DNA from: JAJDOD01 sp050299835
GTDB lineage: Bacteria > Pseudomonadota > Alphaproteobacteria > Rhodobacterales > Rhodobacteraceae
Reading direction: 5' to 3'
Length of the DNA stretch: 64,000 nucleotides
Assembly (NCBI GenBank): GCA_050299835.1
Contig: JBNKWP010000018.1
Location: forward strand, 3,704-67,703
Below are positions 42,571 through 52,319 of this stretch, piece by piece; position 1 is the first letter of the stretch, and each line of letters begins with the position of its first letter. The position numbers and the translations under genes were made by a program. Under the pieces are notes generated by a model. The model did not search any database and was not told the DNA's origin. It worked only from the letters and a program-made list of their open reading frames with translations.

Positions 42571-43134
42571 TTACCCCGCAACGGACCTCAGATCGCCCCG
42601 CCGCCGCAGAACGACCTCACGCGCCTCCCAGTGGTACCGCGTGTCGACGGAGACCGGCGCGAAGAACAGCACGCCACCATTCCGCCACGGGTCCAGCACC
42701 ACGCCGGAGGTATAGGGATCTCCCTTGGCACTGATGATGGCCGTGGAGTGGTCAATCCGGACGCCCCGACCCTCGGAGATGGCACGGTGCATCTCCAGCG
42801 TCTCGAACCCTTCGGCGTTCAGGCGCTTCTCCATATCCTCGGCCCAATGCCAGCACAGGCCGCGCGGCTTAAGCCCCATATTGACCTTGGAGTTATGGAC
42901 AATCGGATGGTCGGTGATCTGGTACTGGATCGCCAGTTCGCGCGTATGGTCAAAGGCAATCTGAGCCGCCCGCGCCGCCTCGGTCGGGTCGACATCTTCA
43001 CGCATCGCCAGAAGTTCACCTTCCAACCGCCTGATTTCGCTATCGGGTGCCAGAGCCAGCTTTTCCGGGGATGATCCGCAGGCCGCCAGCGGCAAAGCTG
43101 CCGCGCCCAGCATGAACTGTCTTCTCGAAACCAT
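42571..43134 (-). CDS. Hypothetical Tat-type lipoprotein, 187 aa
   Basis: Starts MVSRRQFMLG with a twin-arginine pair and ends its signal at the lipobox LAAC (Cys20), so it is probably a lipid-anchored envelope protein. The body has KVNMGLKPRGLCWHWAEDM and the C-terminal GVVLDPWRNGGVLFF. The Cys-Trp-His arrangement near the middle could form an active site, but I do not recognise a characterised family. AGGTGAGG precedes the ATG at 43134; an upstream frame extension is rejected. Confidence 0.8.
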   Translation of the reverse strand: MVSRRQFMLGAAALPLAACGSSPEKLALAPDSEIRRLEGELLAMREDVDPTEAARAAQIAFDHTRELAIQYQITDHPIVHNSKVNMGLKPRGLCWHWAEDMEKRLNAEGFETLEMHRAISEGRGVRIDHSTAIISAKGDPYTSGVVLDPWRNGGVLFFAPVSVDTRYHWEAREVVLRRRGDLRSVAG

Positions 43135-43218
43135 GATTGCCTCACCTGCTTTGCGGTTTGATCCGCGCCTCGGCGGCAATCTAGTGCGAAAACCGCGCGA
43201 GTTTAACCATAAAACATG

Positions 43219-43246
43219 AAAAAAGCGCCCGTCAGCAGACGGGCGC
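43219..43246 (-). terminator. Rho-independent terminator
   Basis: Nine-bp stem GCGCCCGTC/GACGGGCGC with a four-base loop, followed on the minus strand by six T. Classical terminator placed to end the minus-strand transcript of the YHS-domain gene. Confidence 0.9.
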
Positions 43247-43371
43247 CCAGTTTCGGAACGAGGGACAGTGTAAAAGGCCGGATGTTCCGAACCCGGCCTA
43301 TGATGGAAAGGTGGGGTCGCATTGCCCCCAAGGAAAGATCCTTTCCCAAAAATGTGAACGAAACCCTAAGC

Positions 43372-43827
43372 TCAGGCCAGCACACCGGGCCAATTCGCAT
43401 CTGCCAGCGCGACGTAGCCGGGAATGTCCTGCTGCCACAGGCTGCGCACATCGAGCGAATAGTTGAGGTACAGCCGATCCTGCCAGACCGTCCAGGCTTC
43501 AGGATCGGTTGGCGCGGTGGCCCCCTGCGACACGGCATAAGCGCAGTACCCGCCATAGCGCGGCGCGAACTTCACCGGATCGGCGTCGAACATGGCTTTG
43601 TTCCCGGCGCTGGCAAACAGCAAAGTTGCCCCCTCCCAATCGGAGGCATGGGCCGGGTCGCCCTTCACCGGCGCGCTTTCGGTGAAATAGGCGACCGGGT
43701 CGTAGCCGGTGATGGCGATCCCGTTCGTGGCATAGACGGACGGCTTGGCGGCAAGCGCGGGGCGGGTCAGCAGTCCGGCTACGGGGGCGGCAACGGCGCT
43801 GGCGATCAGGGCGCGGCGGGTGAGCAT
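43372..43827 (-). CDS. YHS domain-containing protein, Tat-exported
   Basis: Protein of 151 residues. The N terminus MLTRRALIASA has a twin-arginine pair and an Ala-rich signal ending ALAAKP. The mature part is a YHS domain (TGYDPVAYFTESAPVKG, then FASAGNKAMFDADPVKFAPRYGGYCAYA) that may bind a metal. Periplasmic. GGAGA lies before the ATG at 43827. The function is unknown; related YHS proteins are often linked to metal handling or respiration. Confidence 0.85.
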   Translation of the reverse strand: MLTRRALIASAVAAPVAGLLTRPALAAKPSVYATNGIAITGYDPVAYFTESAPVKGDPAHASDWEGATLLFASAGNKAMFDADPVKFAPRYGGYCAYAVSQGATAPTDPEAWTVWQDRLYLNYSLDVRSLWQQDIPGYVALADANWPGVLA

Positions 43828-43920
43828 TGGCGGTCTCCATCGGTTTGGAATGAACCGAAGATGCGCCACCTGCGTGCCGCTGAACATCCCCTGTCGCGGC
43901 CATGTGATCGGGCCGTGAAC

Positions 43921-44217
43921 TCAGTCGAAGATGTCGTCGAGCAGGTCCTCGGCCACATCCCAGACCTCCTCCATGAGCCTTTGCGACAGGCTGCGGGTCT
44001 TCTTGGTCTTCTTGCGCCGGTCGGACCGTCCGAAATCCTCGCGCAGCGGAGAGCGCCGCTCCGGTTCCCGGGTCCCGACCGCATCGGACCGCAGCATCTT
44101 CATCTCGCGCAAGGGCGCGCCACATTGGGAACAGGCAAGCTCGTGGCGTACCTTGCCGCGCAAGGACAGCACGGCGCGGGTGCCACAGTAACAGCAGGTG
44201 GCGATCTTCGCATTCAT
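43921..44217 (-). CDS. Small zinc-ribbon-like protein
   Basis: Protein of 98 residues with two CxxC pairs in the N-terminal half (ATCCYCGTRAV and LACSQCGAPL), so a zinc ribbon is likely, followed by a basic stretch (RRKKTKKTRS) and an acidic helical C terminus (EEVWDVAEDLLDDIFD). Its start overlaps the rlmB stop (TGATG), so it is translated with the rRNA methyltransferase. RNA or DNA contact is suggested by the basic patch only. Confidence 0.75.
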   Translation of the reverse strand: MNAKIATCCYCGTRAVLSLRGKVRHELACSQCGAPLREMKMLRSDAVGTREPERRSPLREDFGRSDRRKKTKKTRSLSQRLMEEVWDVAEDLLDDIFD

Positions 44218-44984
44218 CACCGGTTGCCTCGCGACACCGCATAAAGGCCCACAGCTGCGGCATTCGAGACGTTGAGCGACCCGAACTCCCCGGCAAAGGG
44301 AATGCGCACCAGCCGGTCGCAGGTCGCCCGCGTCTTGTCGCGCAAGCCCGGCCCCTCGGCCCCCAGAACCAGCGCCACGCGGTCTCCTGCCGTGGCGAGA
44401 CTGTCTTCCAGCGTCTCTTCCACCTCTCCGGCCAGCCCGATCACCTGGAAGCCCATGTCTTTCAGCACTTCCATGCTTTGCGACAGGTTTTTCACCCGCA
44501 GATAGGGCTGCCGTTCCAGCGCACCCGAGGCGGTTTTGGCCAATGCCCCGGTCTCGGGTGCGGAATGGCGGGCGGGTGCGATGACGGCGGACGCCCCGAA
44601 GACTTCCGCTGACCGCAGAATGGCCCCGACATTATGCGGATCGCTCACCCGGTCCAGCAGCAGGACCCGCGCCGGACCCTCAGCCGGAACCACCGCCTCC
44701 AGCCCGCCCCAGTCGAGCGGGCGCACTTCGAGCGCCGCGCCCTGATGGACGGAACCCGGATCGAGCGGCGCGGGAAACTTGCGGGGATCGGCAATCTCCG
44801 GCACGATGCCCGCCGCAGGAATGGCATCACCCAGCCGGTCGGCTGCATTCTTGGTCACGATCAGCCGAAGCTTCTTCCGCGCCGGGTTGGCCAGCGCATC
44901 GCGCACCGCATGCAGCCCGAAGAGCCAGACAGAGGCATTCGCCGCCTTTTCTTTATCGACCACCCAGGCCGGCTTCTTCGCCAT
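44217..44984 (-). CDS. rlmB: 23S rRNA 2'-O-ribose methyltransferase, TrmH/RlmB family
   Basis: SPOUT methyltransferase of 255 residues. The N-terminal substrate-binding domain (WLFGLHAVRDALANPARK) is followed by the knotted SAM domain (LLLDRVSDPHNVGAILRSA, ALVLGAEGPGLRDKT, RIPFAGEFGSLNVSNAAAV). RlmB methylates G2251 in 23S rRNA; exact target assignment rests on overall similarity. Lies 3 bases after glmM. Confidence 0.9.
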   Translation of the reverse strand: MAKKPAWVVDKEKAANASVWLFGLHAVRDALANPARKKLRLIVTKNAADRLGDAIPAAGIVPEIADPRKFPAPLDPGSVHQGAALEVRPLDWGGLEAVVPAEGPARVLLLDRVSDPHNVGAILRSAEVFGASAVIAPARHSAPETGALAKTASGALERQPYLRVKNLSQSMEVLKDMGFQVIGLAGEVEETLEDSLATAGDRVALVLGAEGPGLRDKTRATCDRLVRIPFAGEFGSLNVSNAAAVGLYAVSRGNR

Positions 44985-44987
44985 GCC

Positions 44988-46325
44988 TCAGGCCGCCTCC
45001 ACCGCGCGGACGACATCGCCCACGACCTGTCCCAGCAATCCCTCGTCTTCGCATTCCGCCATCACGCGGATCAGCGGTTCGGTGCCGGACTTGCGGATCA
45101 ACAGCCGACCGGTGCCATTCAGTCGCGCCTCCGCCGCTGCAATCGCGTTCTTCACGGCTACCGCATCCAGCGGCGCGGTCCCTTCCGCAAAGCGAACGTT
45201 CTGCAAAAGCTGTGGGACCGGCTCGAAGACCTGCCGCAATTCGCTGGCCGGTTTCCCGCTGCGTTTCATCTCGGCCAGGAACTGCAATCCCGCCAGTAGA
45301 CCGTCCCCCGTCGTGGCGAAATCCGTCATCACGATATGACCCGATTGCTCCCCGCCCAGGTTGTAGCCACCCTCGCGCATGGCCTCGACGACATAACGGT
45401 CGCCGACCGCGCTGCGTTTCAGCCCGATCCCCTGACCCTGCAAATACCGCTCCAACCCGAGATTCGACATCACCGTGGCAACCAGAGTGTTGCCCGCCAG
45501 CCGATCCTCCTGCCGGAAGCGACTCGCGAACAATCCCATGATCTGGTCGCCATCGGCCACGTTCCCCGCCTCGTCGAGAATCATCACGCGGTCCGCGTCG
45601 CCATCGAGGCAGATGCCTACATCAGCACCTTCCTCCCGTACCTTCTCGGCGGCCAGTCCGGTGGAAGTCGACCCACACCCAAGGTTGATATTCGTCCCGT
45701 TCGGGCTGACCCCGACGGAGATAACCTCGGCCCCCAGTTCCCAAAGCACCTGGGGCGCCGCGCGATAGGCCGCGCCGTTGGCACAATCCACCACGACTTT
45801 CAGACCGTCCAGCTTGATCCCGCCCACCGTGGACTTCACCCGCTCCACATAGCGAAACAGGCCATCGTCGATCCGCTTGGCCCGCCCGATATTGGCAGCA
45901 GCGGCCAACGCGATCTCCTCGCCCATGATCGCCTCGATCTCGGCCTCCGCCTCGTCCGACAGCTTGAACCCGTCGGGGCCGAAAAACTTGATGCCGTTGT
46001 CTTCATGCGGGTTGTGGCTGGCGGAAATCATCACACCGACATCCGCCCGCATGGACGTCACCAGAAGCCCGACCGCAGGCGTCGGCACCGGGCCAAGCAG
46101 CAGCACGTTCATGCCAGTGGAAGTAAAGCCCGCCGTCAGCGCGTTCTCGAACATATAGCCCGACAGCCGCGTGTCCTTTCCGATCACCACCCGATGCGCG
46201 GATGACCCATCGCGCCGGAAATACCGGCCCGCCGCCGCACCCAGCCGCATCGCGGTCTCTGCGGTCATGGGGTCGGCATTCGCCCGCCCGCGCACGCCAT
46301 CGGTTCCGAATAACTGTCTCACCAT
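44988..46325 (-). CDS. glmM: Phosphoglucosamine mutase
   Basis: Converts glucosamine-6-phosphate to glucosamine-1-phosphate for peptidoglycan and lipopolysaccharide precursors. 445 residues starting with the family signature LFGTDGVRGRAN. The phosphoserine loop is ISASHNPHEDNG with catalytic Ser103, the metal loop is CLDGDADRVM, and the C-terminal phosphate-binding segment is RKSGTEPLIRVM. Start MVRQLFGT at 46325 matches the family N terminus. Forms a unit with rlmB. Confidence 0.97.
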   Translation of the reverse strand: MVRQLFGTDGVRGRANADPMTAETAMRLGAAAGRYFRRDGSSAHRVVIGKDTRLSGYMFENALTAGFTSTGMNVLLLGPVPTPAVGLLVTSMRADVGVMISASHNPHEDNGIKFFGPDGFKLSDEAEAEIEAIMGEEIALAAAANIGRAKRIDDGLFRYVERVKSTVGGIKLDGLKVVVDCANGAAYRAAPQVLWELGAEVISVGVSPNGTNINLGCGSTSTGLAAEKVREEGADVGICLDGDADRVMILDEAGNVADGDQIMGLFASRFRQEDRLAGNTLVATVMSNLGLERYLQGQGIGLKRSAVGDRYVVEAMREGGYNLGGEQSGHIVMTDFATTGDGLLAGLQFLAEMKRSGKPASELRQVFEPVPQLLQNVRFAEGTAPLDAVAVKNAIAAAEARLNGTGRLLIRKSGTEPLIRVMAECEDEGLLGQVVGDVVRAVEAA

Positions 46326-46430
46326 GCTCTGCCTCGGTTTTTCTTTGCGCCCGTTATAGCAACGGTCCACGGCCCGATCCATCGCCCATCACGGGCGAGC
46401 GCCGGAACTGAAACATCGGTGAAATATGCC

Positions 46431-47096
46431 TCAGTTCGAGGCGAGACGCGACGGCTGACGATAGAAGATGTGGTGACCGATCGTGGCCGTGCGCGGGAAG
46501 CTCCGGGACCATTTCGGTTTGACCGTCTTCGTGTGGTAGTGGGTCGCGCCGCCGGTCAGCCGCCGGTCTTCGCCATCGAGCATGAGCCGCGCCACTTTGC
46601 CGACCCGCTGAAAGGCCCGCTTGTTGCCGATCGTCTCGGGACGTCCATCGCAGGTATAGGTGAACTGGCAGCGGAACTTGGCGCCCGTGCCCTGGTTCAC
46701 GACACCGCAGACCGAATTGGGGTAGCGCGGGTCATCGACCCGGTTCAGGATCACCTCGGCCACCGCGAACATGCCGCGCACGGTCTCGCCGCGGGCCTCG
46801 AAGTAAAGCGCTTCGCTCAGGCAGGACCAGTTCTTGCCGCCTGTCCGGTAGGTCATCGCGTCGAGCCGCGTGCGGCTATAGAGCCCGTCCTCCGGCGCTT
46901 CGGTCAGGCGCTTCATGGCCCGCCCGTCAATCCCTTTCACGGTCTGCCGTTCCGCCTGGAACAACGAATTGAGCCGCAGTCCGATCCCGGCTTGCGGATT
47001 GGTCGAAGTTGTCACCGTAACATCGGCCAGCGCCGTCGATGCGACTGTGGCAGACAACACAAAGGCCAACAGAGACCCGATCAAAGGTCTGACCAT
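46431..47096 (-). CDS. Cell wall hydrolase, SleB/CwlJ family
   Basis: Secreted protein of 221 residues with a Sec signal peptide (MVRPLIGSLLAFVLS...ALA). The catalytic domain has LSEALYFEARGETVRGMFAVAEVILNRV, with the family glutamate in FEARGE, and GATHYHT near the end. Expected to be a lytic transglycosylase or amidase acting on peptidoglycan. Separated from glmM by about 105 bases. Confidence 0.9.
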   Translation of the reverse strand: MVRPLIGSLLAFVLSATVASTALADVTVTTSTNPQAGIGLRLNSLFQAERQTVKGIDGRAMKRLTEAPEDGLYSRTRLDAMTYRTGGKNWSCLSEALYFEARGETVRGMFAVAEVILNRVDDPRYPNSVCGVVNQGTGAKFRCQFTYTCDGRPETIGNKRAFQRVGKVARLMLDGEDRRLTGGATHYHTKTVKPKWSRSFPRTATIGHHIFYRQPSRLASN

Positions 47097-47228
47097 TTTT
47101 GCCCCCTTCCCGGAGTTCGCAGGCCCGAAAATCTGTGCCCGCGCTCAAATCAGCGGCTCAGTTACCCCCGTAAAACGAAAATTGCCAGAGTCGCAAAAGT
47201 GACAAATCGTTCCAGTGAGGCAACAATC

Positions 47229-47246
47229 TCGGCGAAAACTCGCCGA
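47229..47246 (-). terminator. Hairpin downstream of ppdK
   Basis: Seven-bp stem TCGGCGA/TCGCCGA with a four-base loop, about 35 bases after the ppdK stop on the minus strand. No T-run follows, so terminator function is uncertain. Confidence 0.35.
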
Positions 47247-47279
47247 AATCGGCCGTGATCTACCGACGGTGAGGAATTT

Positions 47280-49826
47280 CTACCGGGTCACGCCCCGGTC
47301 CCGGATCGCCAGATGGGCTGCGGCAAGCCGCGCCACGGGCACCCGGAAGGGCGAACAACTGACGTAATCGAACCCGCATTCGCGGCAAAACGCGATCGAA
47401 TCCGGGTCGCCCCCATGCTCGCCGCAGATCGACAGCGTGACGTCCGGACGCGCTGCCCGGCCCCGTTCGGCCCCAAGCTTCAGCAATTCGCCGACCCCCT
47501 CGACATCGAGCCGATGGAACGGATCTTCGGGATAGACGCCCTGCTGAACGTAATCCGACATGAACCGTCCGGCATCGTCGCGGCTCAGACCATAGGTCAT
47601 CTGCGTCAGGTCGTTCGTGCCGAAGCTGAGGAAGGACGCATGGGCAGCGATTTCGCCCGCCCGCAGCGCGGCGCGCGGCGTCTCCACCATGACACCGAGC
47701 TTGTATTCGAAAGCCACGCCGGTCTTGGCACGCACTTCCGCCGCCACCGCCTCGACCCGGCCCTGCACCAGTTCCGCCTCGCGCCGCGCGGAGACGAGCG
47801 GGATCATGATTTCCGGCGTCACCGGGTTGTTGTCCGCTGCCGCCTCAACCGTCGCCATGAAGATCGCGCGGGCCTGCGCGTCATAGATCTCCGGCATGGT
47901 CACGCCCAGCCGCACGCCCCTCAGCCCCAGCATCGGGTTGAATTCCGCCAGTGCATCGACCCGGCGCACCACTTCCGACAGCGGCAGGCCAAGCGCATCG
48001 GCCAGTTCCCGCATGCCTTCGCGGGTGTGCGGCAGGAATTCGTGCAAGGGCGGATCGAACAGGCGAATGCAGACCGGCTTGCCCGCCAACAGCTTGAACA
48101 GTTCCTTGAAGTCCGACAGTTGCATCGGCACCAGCCGCGACAGCACGGCGGCGCGATCCTCCGGCGTCTCGGCGAAGATCATCTCCCGCATGACTGTCAG
48201 GCGATCTTCCTCGAAGAACATATGTTCGGTCCGGCACAGCCCGATGCCCTGCGCCTTGAAGGTCAGCGCCACCTGCGCCTCCTCCACCGTATCGGCATTG
48301 GCCCGCACCTCGATATCGCGGGCATCATCCGCCCAGGAGAGCAGCGTCTGGAACGTCTCGTCCAGAGCCGGTTCCAGCATCTCGACCTCGCCGGCCAGAA
48401 CGGAACCGGTGGTGCCGTCGATGGTGACCACATCGCCTTCCGCGAAGACCCGCCCGTCGGGCACCGTGATCGTCCGGTCGCGCCGGTTGTAATGGATGGT
48501 GGAGGCGCCCACGACGCCCGGCAGGCCAAGCCCGCGCGCAACCATCGCCGCATGGCTCGTCATGCCGCCCCGCATCGTCAGAACGCCCACCGCCGAATGC
48601 ATCCCCCGGATATCCTCGGGCGAGGTTTCCCGCCGCACCAGGATCGCCGCTTCGCCACGGGACGCCGCGGATTGCGCCGCGGCGGAGTTGAACATCAGCC
48701 GGCCCGTGGCCGCGCCCGGACTGGCGGCAACGCCACGGCCCAGCACATCCCGGTTCGCCTTGGGGTCGACCTGCCGGTGCATCATCTCCATCAGCCCGCC
48801 CGGAGGAATGCGCAACACCGCCTCGTCGCGGCTGATGACACCATCCTCGGCCAGCGACACCGCGATCCGCATCGCCGCCGCCGCAGACCGCTGAACCCGC
48901 ACCGCGTCGAGCACGCTCAATTCCCCGCCATCCAGCGTGAACTCGATCTGCATCTCCTCGCGCAGTTTCTGGCGGCACTTCGCCCCGAATTCGACCAGCT
49001 TGTCGAACCCCTCGGGATAAAGCTCTTCCATCGATTTCCCGCGCGGATCGACCGTCAGGTAATAGGCGCCCTCGTCGTCAAGCGCGTCGCGCCCCTGCGC
49101 CTGGCTCAGATAACGACCGGTGATCTGCGGCATGCCCGTGATCGAGGAGACGAACTGGATCACACCCGACCCGCTCTCCCGCGGTCCCAGCCCCGGTGCC
49201 ATGCGCTGAACGACCAGGCCCAGCCCGGCATTGTCCGGCGCCCCCCGCGCCTGCCGCAAAAGCCGCGCCGAGGTGCCCTCCCAGGCCCGCGCCATCGAGC
49301 GCAGCACATCGCGCAACTGCCGCGCCGGGTCCTGCGGGAACGGCTCGTCCGCCTCTTCCTCATAGGCGTCCTTCATCGCCTGGACCGCGCTCGCATCCGG
49401 CAGGTCGAATTCGAAACTGTCGGGGTCGAGATGCGCGACCTCCACCGCATAGGCCTGCACGAAACGGGCATAAAGCTCGTCCGCCGCGACATGGCCCAGC
49501 AGATTGACATATTCGGCGTGCCGCGCGTCGTTCATGCCGATGTTCAGAAACGCCCCCGGCCCGCCCCAGTCGGGATCTTCCGAGCTTGGCCGGACGGAAA
49601 CCAGCGGGCGGTCGCCGAAATGTTTCAGGATCGCGTCGGTATCGACCTGCATGCCGGTTGCAATCGCGCGGACGGTGGTAAAGGGCAGAGCCACGGTCAG
49701 CGGCACCGGCATATTCAGCCGGATAAGCCGTTGCAGGCATTTCGCCCGGCCACCGTGAGTGTCGGCGGCCAGCGGCGCGGTTTCGTCGATAACCACGAAC
49801 TGTTCGAGATCAACGTGTTTCTGCAC
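47280..49826 (-). CDS. ppdK: Pyruvate, phosphate dikinase
   Basis: Interconverts pyruvate, ATP and phosphate with PEP, AMP and pyrophosphate. About 848 residues with the expected domain order: N-terminal ATP-grasp, central phosphohistidine domain with GGMTSHAAMVARG (catalytic His425), and a C-terminal PEP/pyruvate barrel with LSICGEHGGDP (catalytic Cys801). GTG start at 49826. Monocistronic between glyS and the cell wall hydrolase. Probably serves gluconeogenesis during growth on organic acids. Confidence 0.95.
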   Translation of the reverse strand: MQKHVDLEQFVVIDETAPLAADTHGGRAKCLQRLIRLNMPVPLTVALPFTTVRAIATGMQVDTDAILKHFGDRPLVSVRPSSEDPDWGGPGAFLNIGMNDARHAEYVNLLGHVAADELYARFVQAYAVEVAHLDPDSFEFDLPDASAVQAMKDAYEEEADEPFPQDPARQLRDVLRSMARAWEGTSARLLRQARGAPDNAGLGLVVQRMAPGLGPRESGSGVIQFVSSITGMPQITGRYLSQAQGRDALDDEGAYYLTVDPRGKSMEELYPEGFDKLVEFGAKCRQKLREEMQIEFTLDGGELSVLDAVRVQRSAAAAMRIAVSLAEDGVISRDEAVLRIPPGGLMEMMHRQVDPKANRDVLGRGVAASPGAATGRLMFNSAAAQSAASRGEAAILVRRETSPEDIRGMHSAVGVLTMRGGMTSHAAMVARGLGLPGVVGASTIHYNRRDRTITVPDGRVFAEGDVVTIDGTTGSVLAGEVEMLEPALDETFQTLLSWADDARDIEVRANADTVEEAQVALTFKAQGIGLCRTEHMFFEEDRLTVMREMIFAETPEDRAAVLSRLVPMQLSDFKELFKLLAGKPVCIRLFDPPLHEFLPHTREGMRELADALGLPLSEVVRRVDALAEFNPMLGLRGVRLGVTMPEIYDAQARAIFMATVEAAADNNPVTPEIMIPLVSARREAELVQGRVEAVAAEVRAKTGVAFEYKLGVMVETPRAALRAGEIAAHASFLSFGTNDLTQMTYGLSRDDAGRFMSDYVQQGVYPEDPFHRLDVEGVGELLKLGAERGRAARPDVTLSICGEHGGDPDSIAFCRECGFDYVSCSPFRVPVARLAAAHLAIRDRGVTR

Positions 49827-49941
49827 TGCGGCGATTCCTTCCGCGGCAGCATACGACGATAGCGTTAACGATCAAGGATGACGGCACAGGTTGGCCAGTT
49901 TCCCTGACCAGATGTGCGCAATTCGACGCGAATTACGCCGA

Positions 49942-50001
49942 GTTTCCGACGCGGAAACCCAAGAGTTCACACTGTAGGCCCAGGAAAATGCGTCATTTTC
50001 C
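49942..50001. repeat. Two hairpins downstream of glyS / upstream of ppdK
   Basis: GTTTCCG-ACG-CGGAAAC (49942-49958) and GGAAAATG-CGT-CATTTTCC (49983-50001) lie in the 201-base glyS-ppdK spacer. Neither has a clear T-run on the minus strand. They could end the glyS transcript or structure the ppdK leader. Confidence 0.4.
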
Positions 50002-50027
50002 GCCCCGGTCTCCGCGTCGAAGACCGA

Positions 50028-52256
50028 TTACCCCTCGATCTTCGTCAGATCCGCCACAGACAGGCAGGCCGCCGTGATGCGGTGCAGCAAATTCAGCCGG
50101 TTCCGGCGTAGAATCGCGCTGTCGGCATTGACCTGAACCGCCTCGAAGAAGGCGTCGATGGGGCCGCGCAGCGTCGCCAGCGTCGCCATCGCCTTGCCGA
50201 AATCCTCGGTTTTCATTGCATTTGCGATCAGCGCCTCGGCGGCATCGAGCGCGTCGAAAAGCGCCTTTTCCTCCGGCGCATCCGCCAGTTTCGGGTCGGG
50301 ACCGAAGGAATACTCGACCCCGTCGGCCTCTTCGGCCTGACGCAGGATGTTATGGGCGCGTTTGAAGCCCTGCGTCAGGTTCTCCCCGTCTTCGGTGGAG
50401 AGGAAGTCCTGCACCGCCCGCGCCCGCTTGACCAGCAGCGTCAGGTCGTCGGCGTTCGGCATGGCAAGTGCTGCGTCGATCACGTCATGGCGGATGCCCT
50501 GATCGCGCAGGAAGACCTTGAGGCGGTCGTGGAGGAAGGAGAGGAGGTCGTCCTTTCTTCCCCTAAACGTGAAGTCGAACTCATAGCCTAAAACTTCACG
50601 GCTTTCTTCCATGGCTTTTTCAAACGGGATGGACCGCATAGCTGCGTGAGTTTCGTCGATAATGCCTGCCTTCATGGCGCCTCCAGTAAGTTGGGTCTTC
50701 GCGAGACTGAGTTGCAGAAAGTAGTTTGAAATTACCAACCCTGACGCTTTCTCTACGACTTCTCCAATATTCCAACTAACCCCATTCTCCAGCACCAACC
50801 GAATAACCCCCAACGCCGCCCGCCGCAGCGCAAACGGGTCCTTCGACCCCGTGGGCTTCTCGTCAATCGCCCAGAACCCGGTCAGCGTGTCGATCTTGTC
50901 GGCCAGCGCCACAGCCACCGACAGGGGCGCGGTCGGCACATCGTCCGATGGCCCCAGCGGCTGGTAATGCTCCCGCGCGACAGCAGCGACATCATCTGAC
51001 ACGCTGTAGGCCTGTGCGTAATACTCGCCCATCACCCCCTGCAGTTCCGGGAATTCATAAACCATCTCGGATGACAGATCGGCCTTGGCGATCCGCGCCG
51101 CCGTCTCCGCCTCATCCGCATTGGCCTCGACAATCGGCGCGATCTCGCGGGCCAGTGCCGCGATCCGGTCGATCCGCTCCGCCTGAGACCCCAGCTTCCG
51201 GTGAAACGTCACATCGGCCAGCTTGTCCGTCCATTGCGTGATATCGGTCGTCGCCACGCGCAGGTCGTTCTCCCAGAAGAATTTCGCATCCGACAGCCGC
51301 GCCGAGAGCACCTTCTGATTGCCCGCAAGGATCGTCGCCCCGTCATCCGCCGTTTCCCGGTTGGCAACCGTCACGAACCGCACGATCCGGCCCGACTTGT
51401 CCTTCACCGAGAAGAACTTCTGATGCTCCTTCATCGAGGTTTGCAGCACCTCCGGCGGCAGGTCGAGGAAATCCGCCCCGATCTCCCCCATCAGCACCAC
51501 CGGCCATTCGACCAGCCCGGCAACCTCGGCCAGAAGCCCGCGATCCTCGACCACCTCCAGCCCTTGCGCAAAGGCCATCTGCATCGCGTCATGCCAGATC
51601 TTCTCGGCGCGTTCCTCCGCCGACAGGATCACATGGGTGCGCTTCAGCTTCGCCTCGTAATCTTCGAAGGACGACACCGAAAACGCGTCGGGCGCCATGA
51701 AGCGATGCCCCCGCGTGGACTGCCCCGCCTTGATCCCGTCGATCTCGACGGCCACAACCTGCGCCCCCGCCTCGTCGCTCAGAATGCAGAGAATGGAATG
51801 CAACGGCCGCACCCATTTCAGGCTGCCGTCGCCCCATCGCATGGATTTCGGCCAGGGGAAGTTGCGCACCGCGCTTTCCAGAACCTCCGCCACGATCTCG
51901 GAAGCGGCACGCCCCGGCTTGTCGATCACCGCGAACCAGACCTGGCCCTTCTTGTCGTCCCGCGCCTCAAGCTGATCCTTCTCCAGCCCCGTGGACCGCA
52001 GGAACCCCGCCAGCGCCTGCTCCGGCGCATCCGTCCTCGGCCCCTTGCGCTCTTCCCGCGTGTCCGGGCTTGTCCCCAGCAGTCCCTCGACCGTCAAGGC
52101 CAGCCGCCGCGGCGTATGGAAAGCCCCGGCACTGGCATAGGTCAGACCGGCCTCGACCAGCCCGTCGGTGACCAGCCGCTTCAGATCCTCGGCGGCACGC
52201 GCCTGCATCCGCGCCGGGATTTCCTCTGAGAAGAGTTCGATCAGAAGATCAGGCAT
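50028..52256 (-). CDS. glyS: Glycine--tRNA ligase beta subunit
   Basis: Beta chain of the alpha2-beta2 glycyl-tRNA synthetase, 742 residues, starting with the family LLIELFSEEIPARM. It binds tRNA and carries HD-like and anticodon-binding regions (RLSDAKFFWENDL, DKIDTLTGFWAIDEKPTGSKDPFALRRAALG). Residues about 482-565 (bases roughly 50560-50810) are encoded by DNA that looks much richer in A/T than the rest, at the family-variable linker before LLSFLHDRLKVFLRD. The frame is intact. Last gene of glyQ-small gene-glyS. Confidence 0.95.
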   Translation of the reverse strand: MPDLLIELFSEEIPARMQARAAEDLKRLVTDGLVEAGLTYASAGAFHTPRRLALTVEGLLGTSPDTREERKGPRTDAPEQALAGFLRSTGLEKDQLEARDDKKGQVWFAVIDKPGRAASEIVAEVLESAVRNFPWPKSMRWGDGSLKWVRPLHSILCILSDEAGAQVVAVEIDGIKAGQSTRGHRFMAPDAFSVSSFEDYEAKLKRTHVILSAEERAEKIWHDAMQMAFAQGLEVVEDRGLLAEVAGLVEWPVVLMGEIGADFLDLPPEVLQTSMKEHQKFFSVKDKSGRIVRFVTVANRETADDGATILAGNQKVLSARLSDAKFFWENDLRVATTDITQWTDKLADVTFHRKLGSQAERIDRIAALAREIAPIVEANADEAETAARIAKADLSSEMVYEFPELQGVMGEYYAQAYSVSDDVAAVAREHYQPLGPSDDVPTAPLSVAVALADKIDTLTGFWAIDEKPTGSKDPFALRRAALGVIRLVLENGVSWNIGEVVEKASGLVISNYFLQLSLAKTQLTGGAMKAGIIDETHAAMRSIPFEKAMEESREVLGYEFDFTFRGRKDDLLSFLHDRLKVFLRDQGIRHDVIDAALAMPNADDLTLLVKRARAVQDFLSTEDGENLTQGFKRAHNILRQAEEADGVEYSFGPDPKLADAPEEKALFDALDAAEALIANAMKTEDFGKAMATLATLRGPIDAFFEAVQVNADSAILRRNRLNLLHRITAACLSVADLTKIEG

Positions 52257-52319
52257 TGTCGCATTCCGTTCGTTCGGCAGGGGTATCGCACAACACCGAC
52301 GCCAATTTCGTTAAGGCTC

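Noticed and set aside
47313..49862. 849-codon plus-strand open frame opposite ppdK
   Set aside because: His/Arg/Pro-rich antisense shadow of a well-defined high-GC gene.
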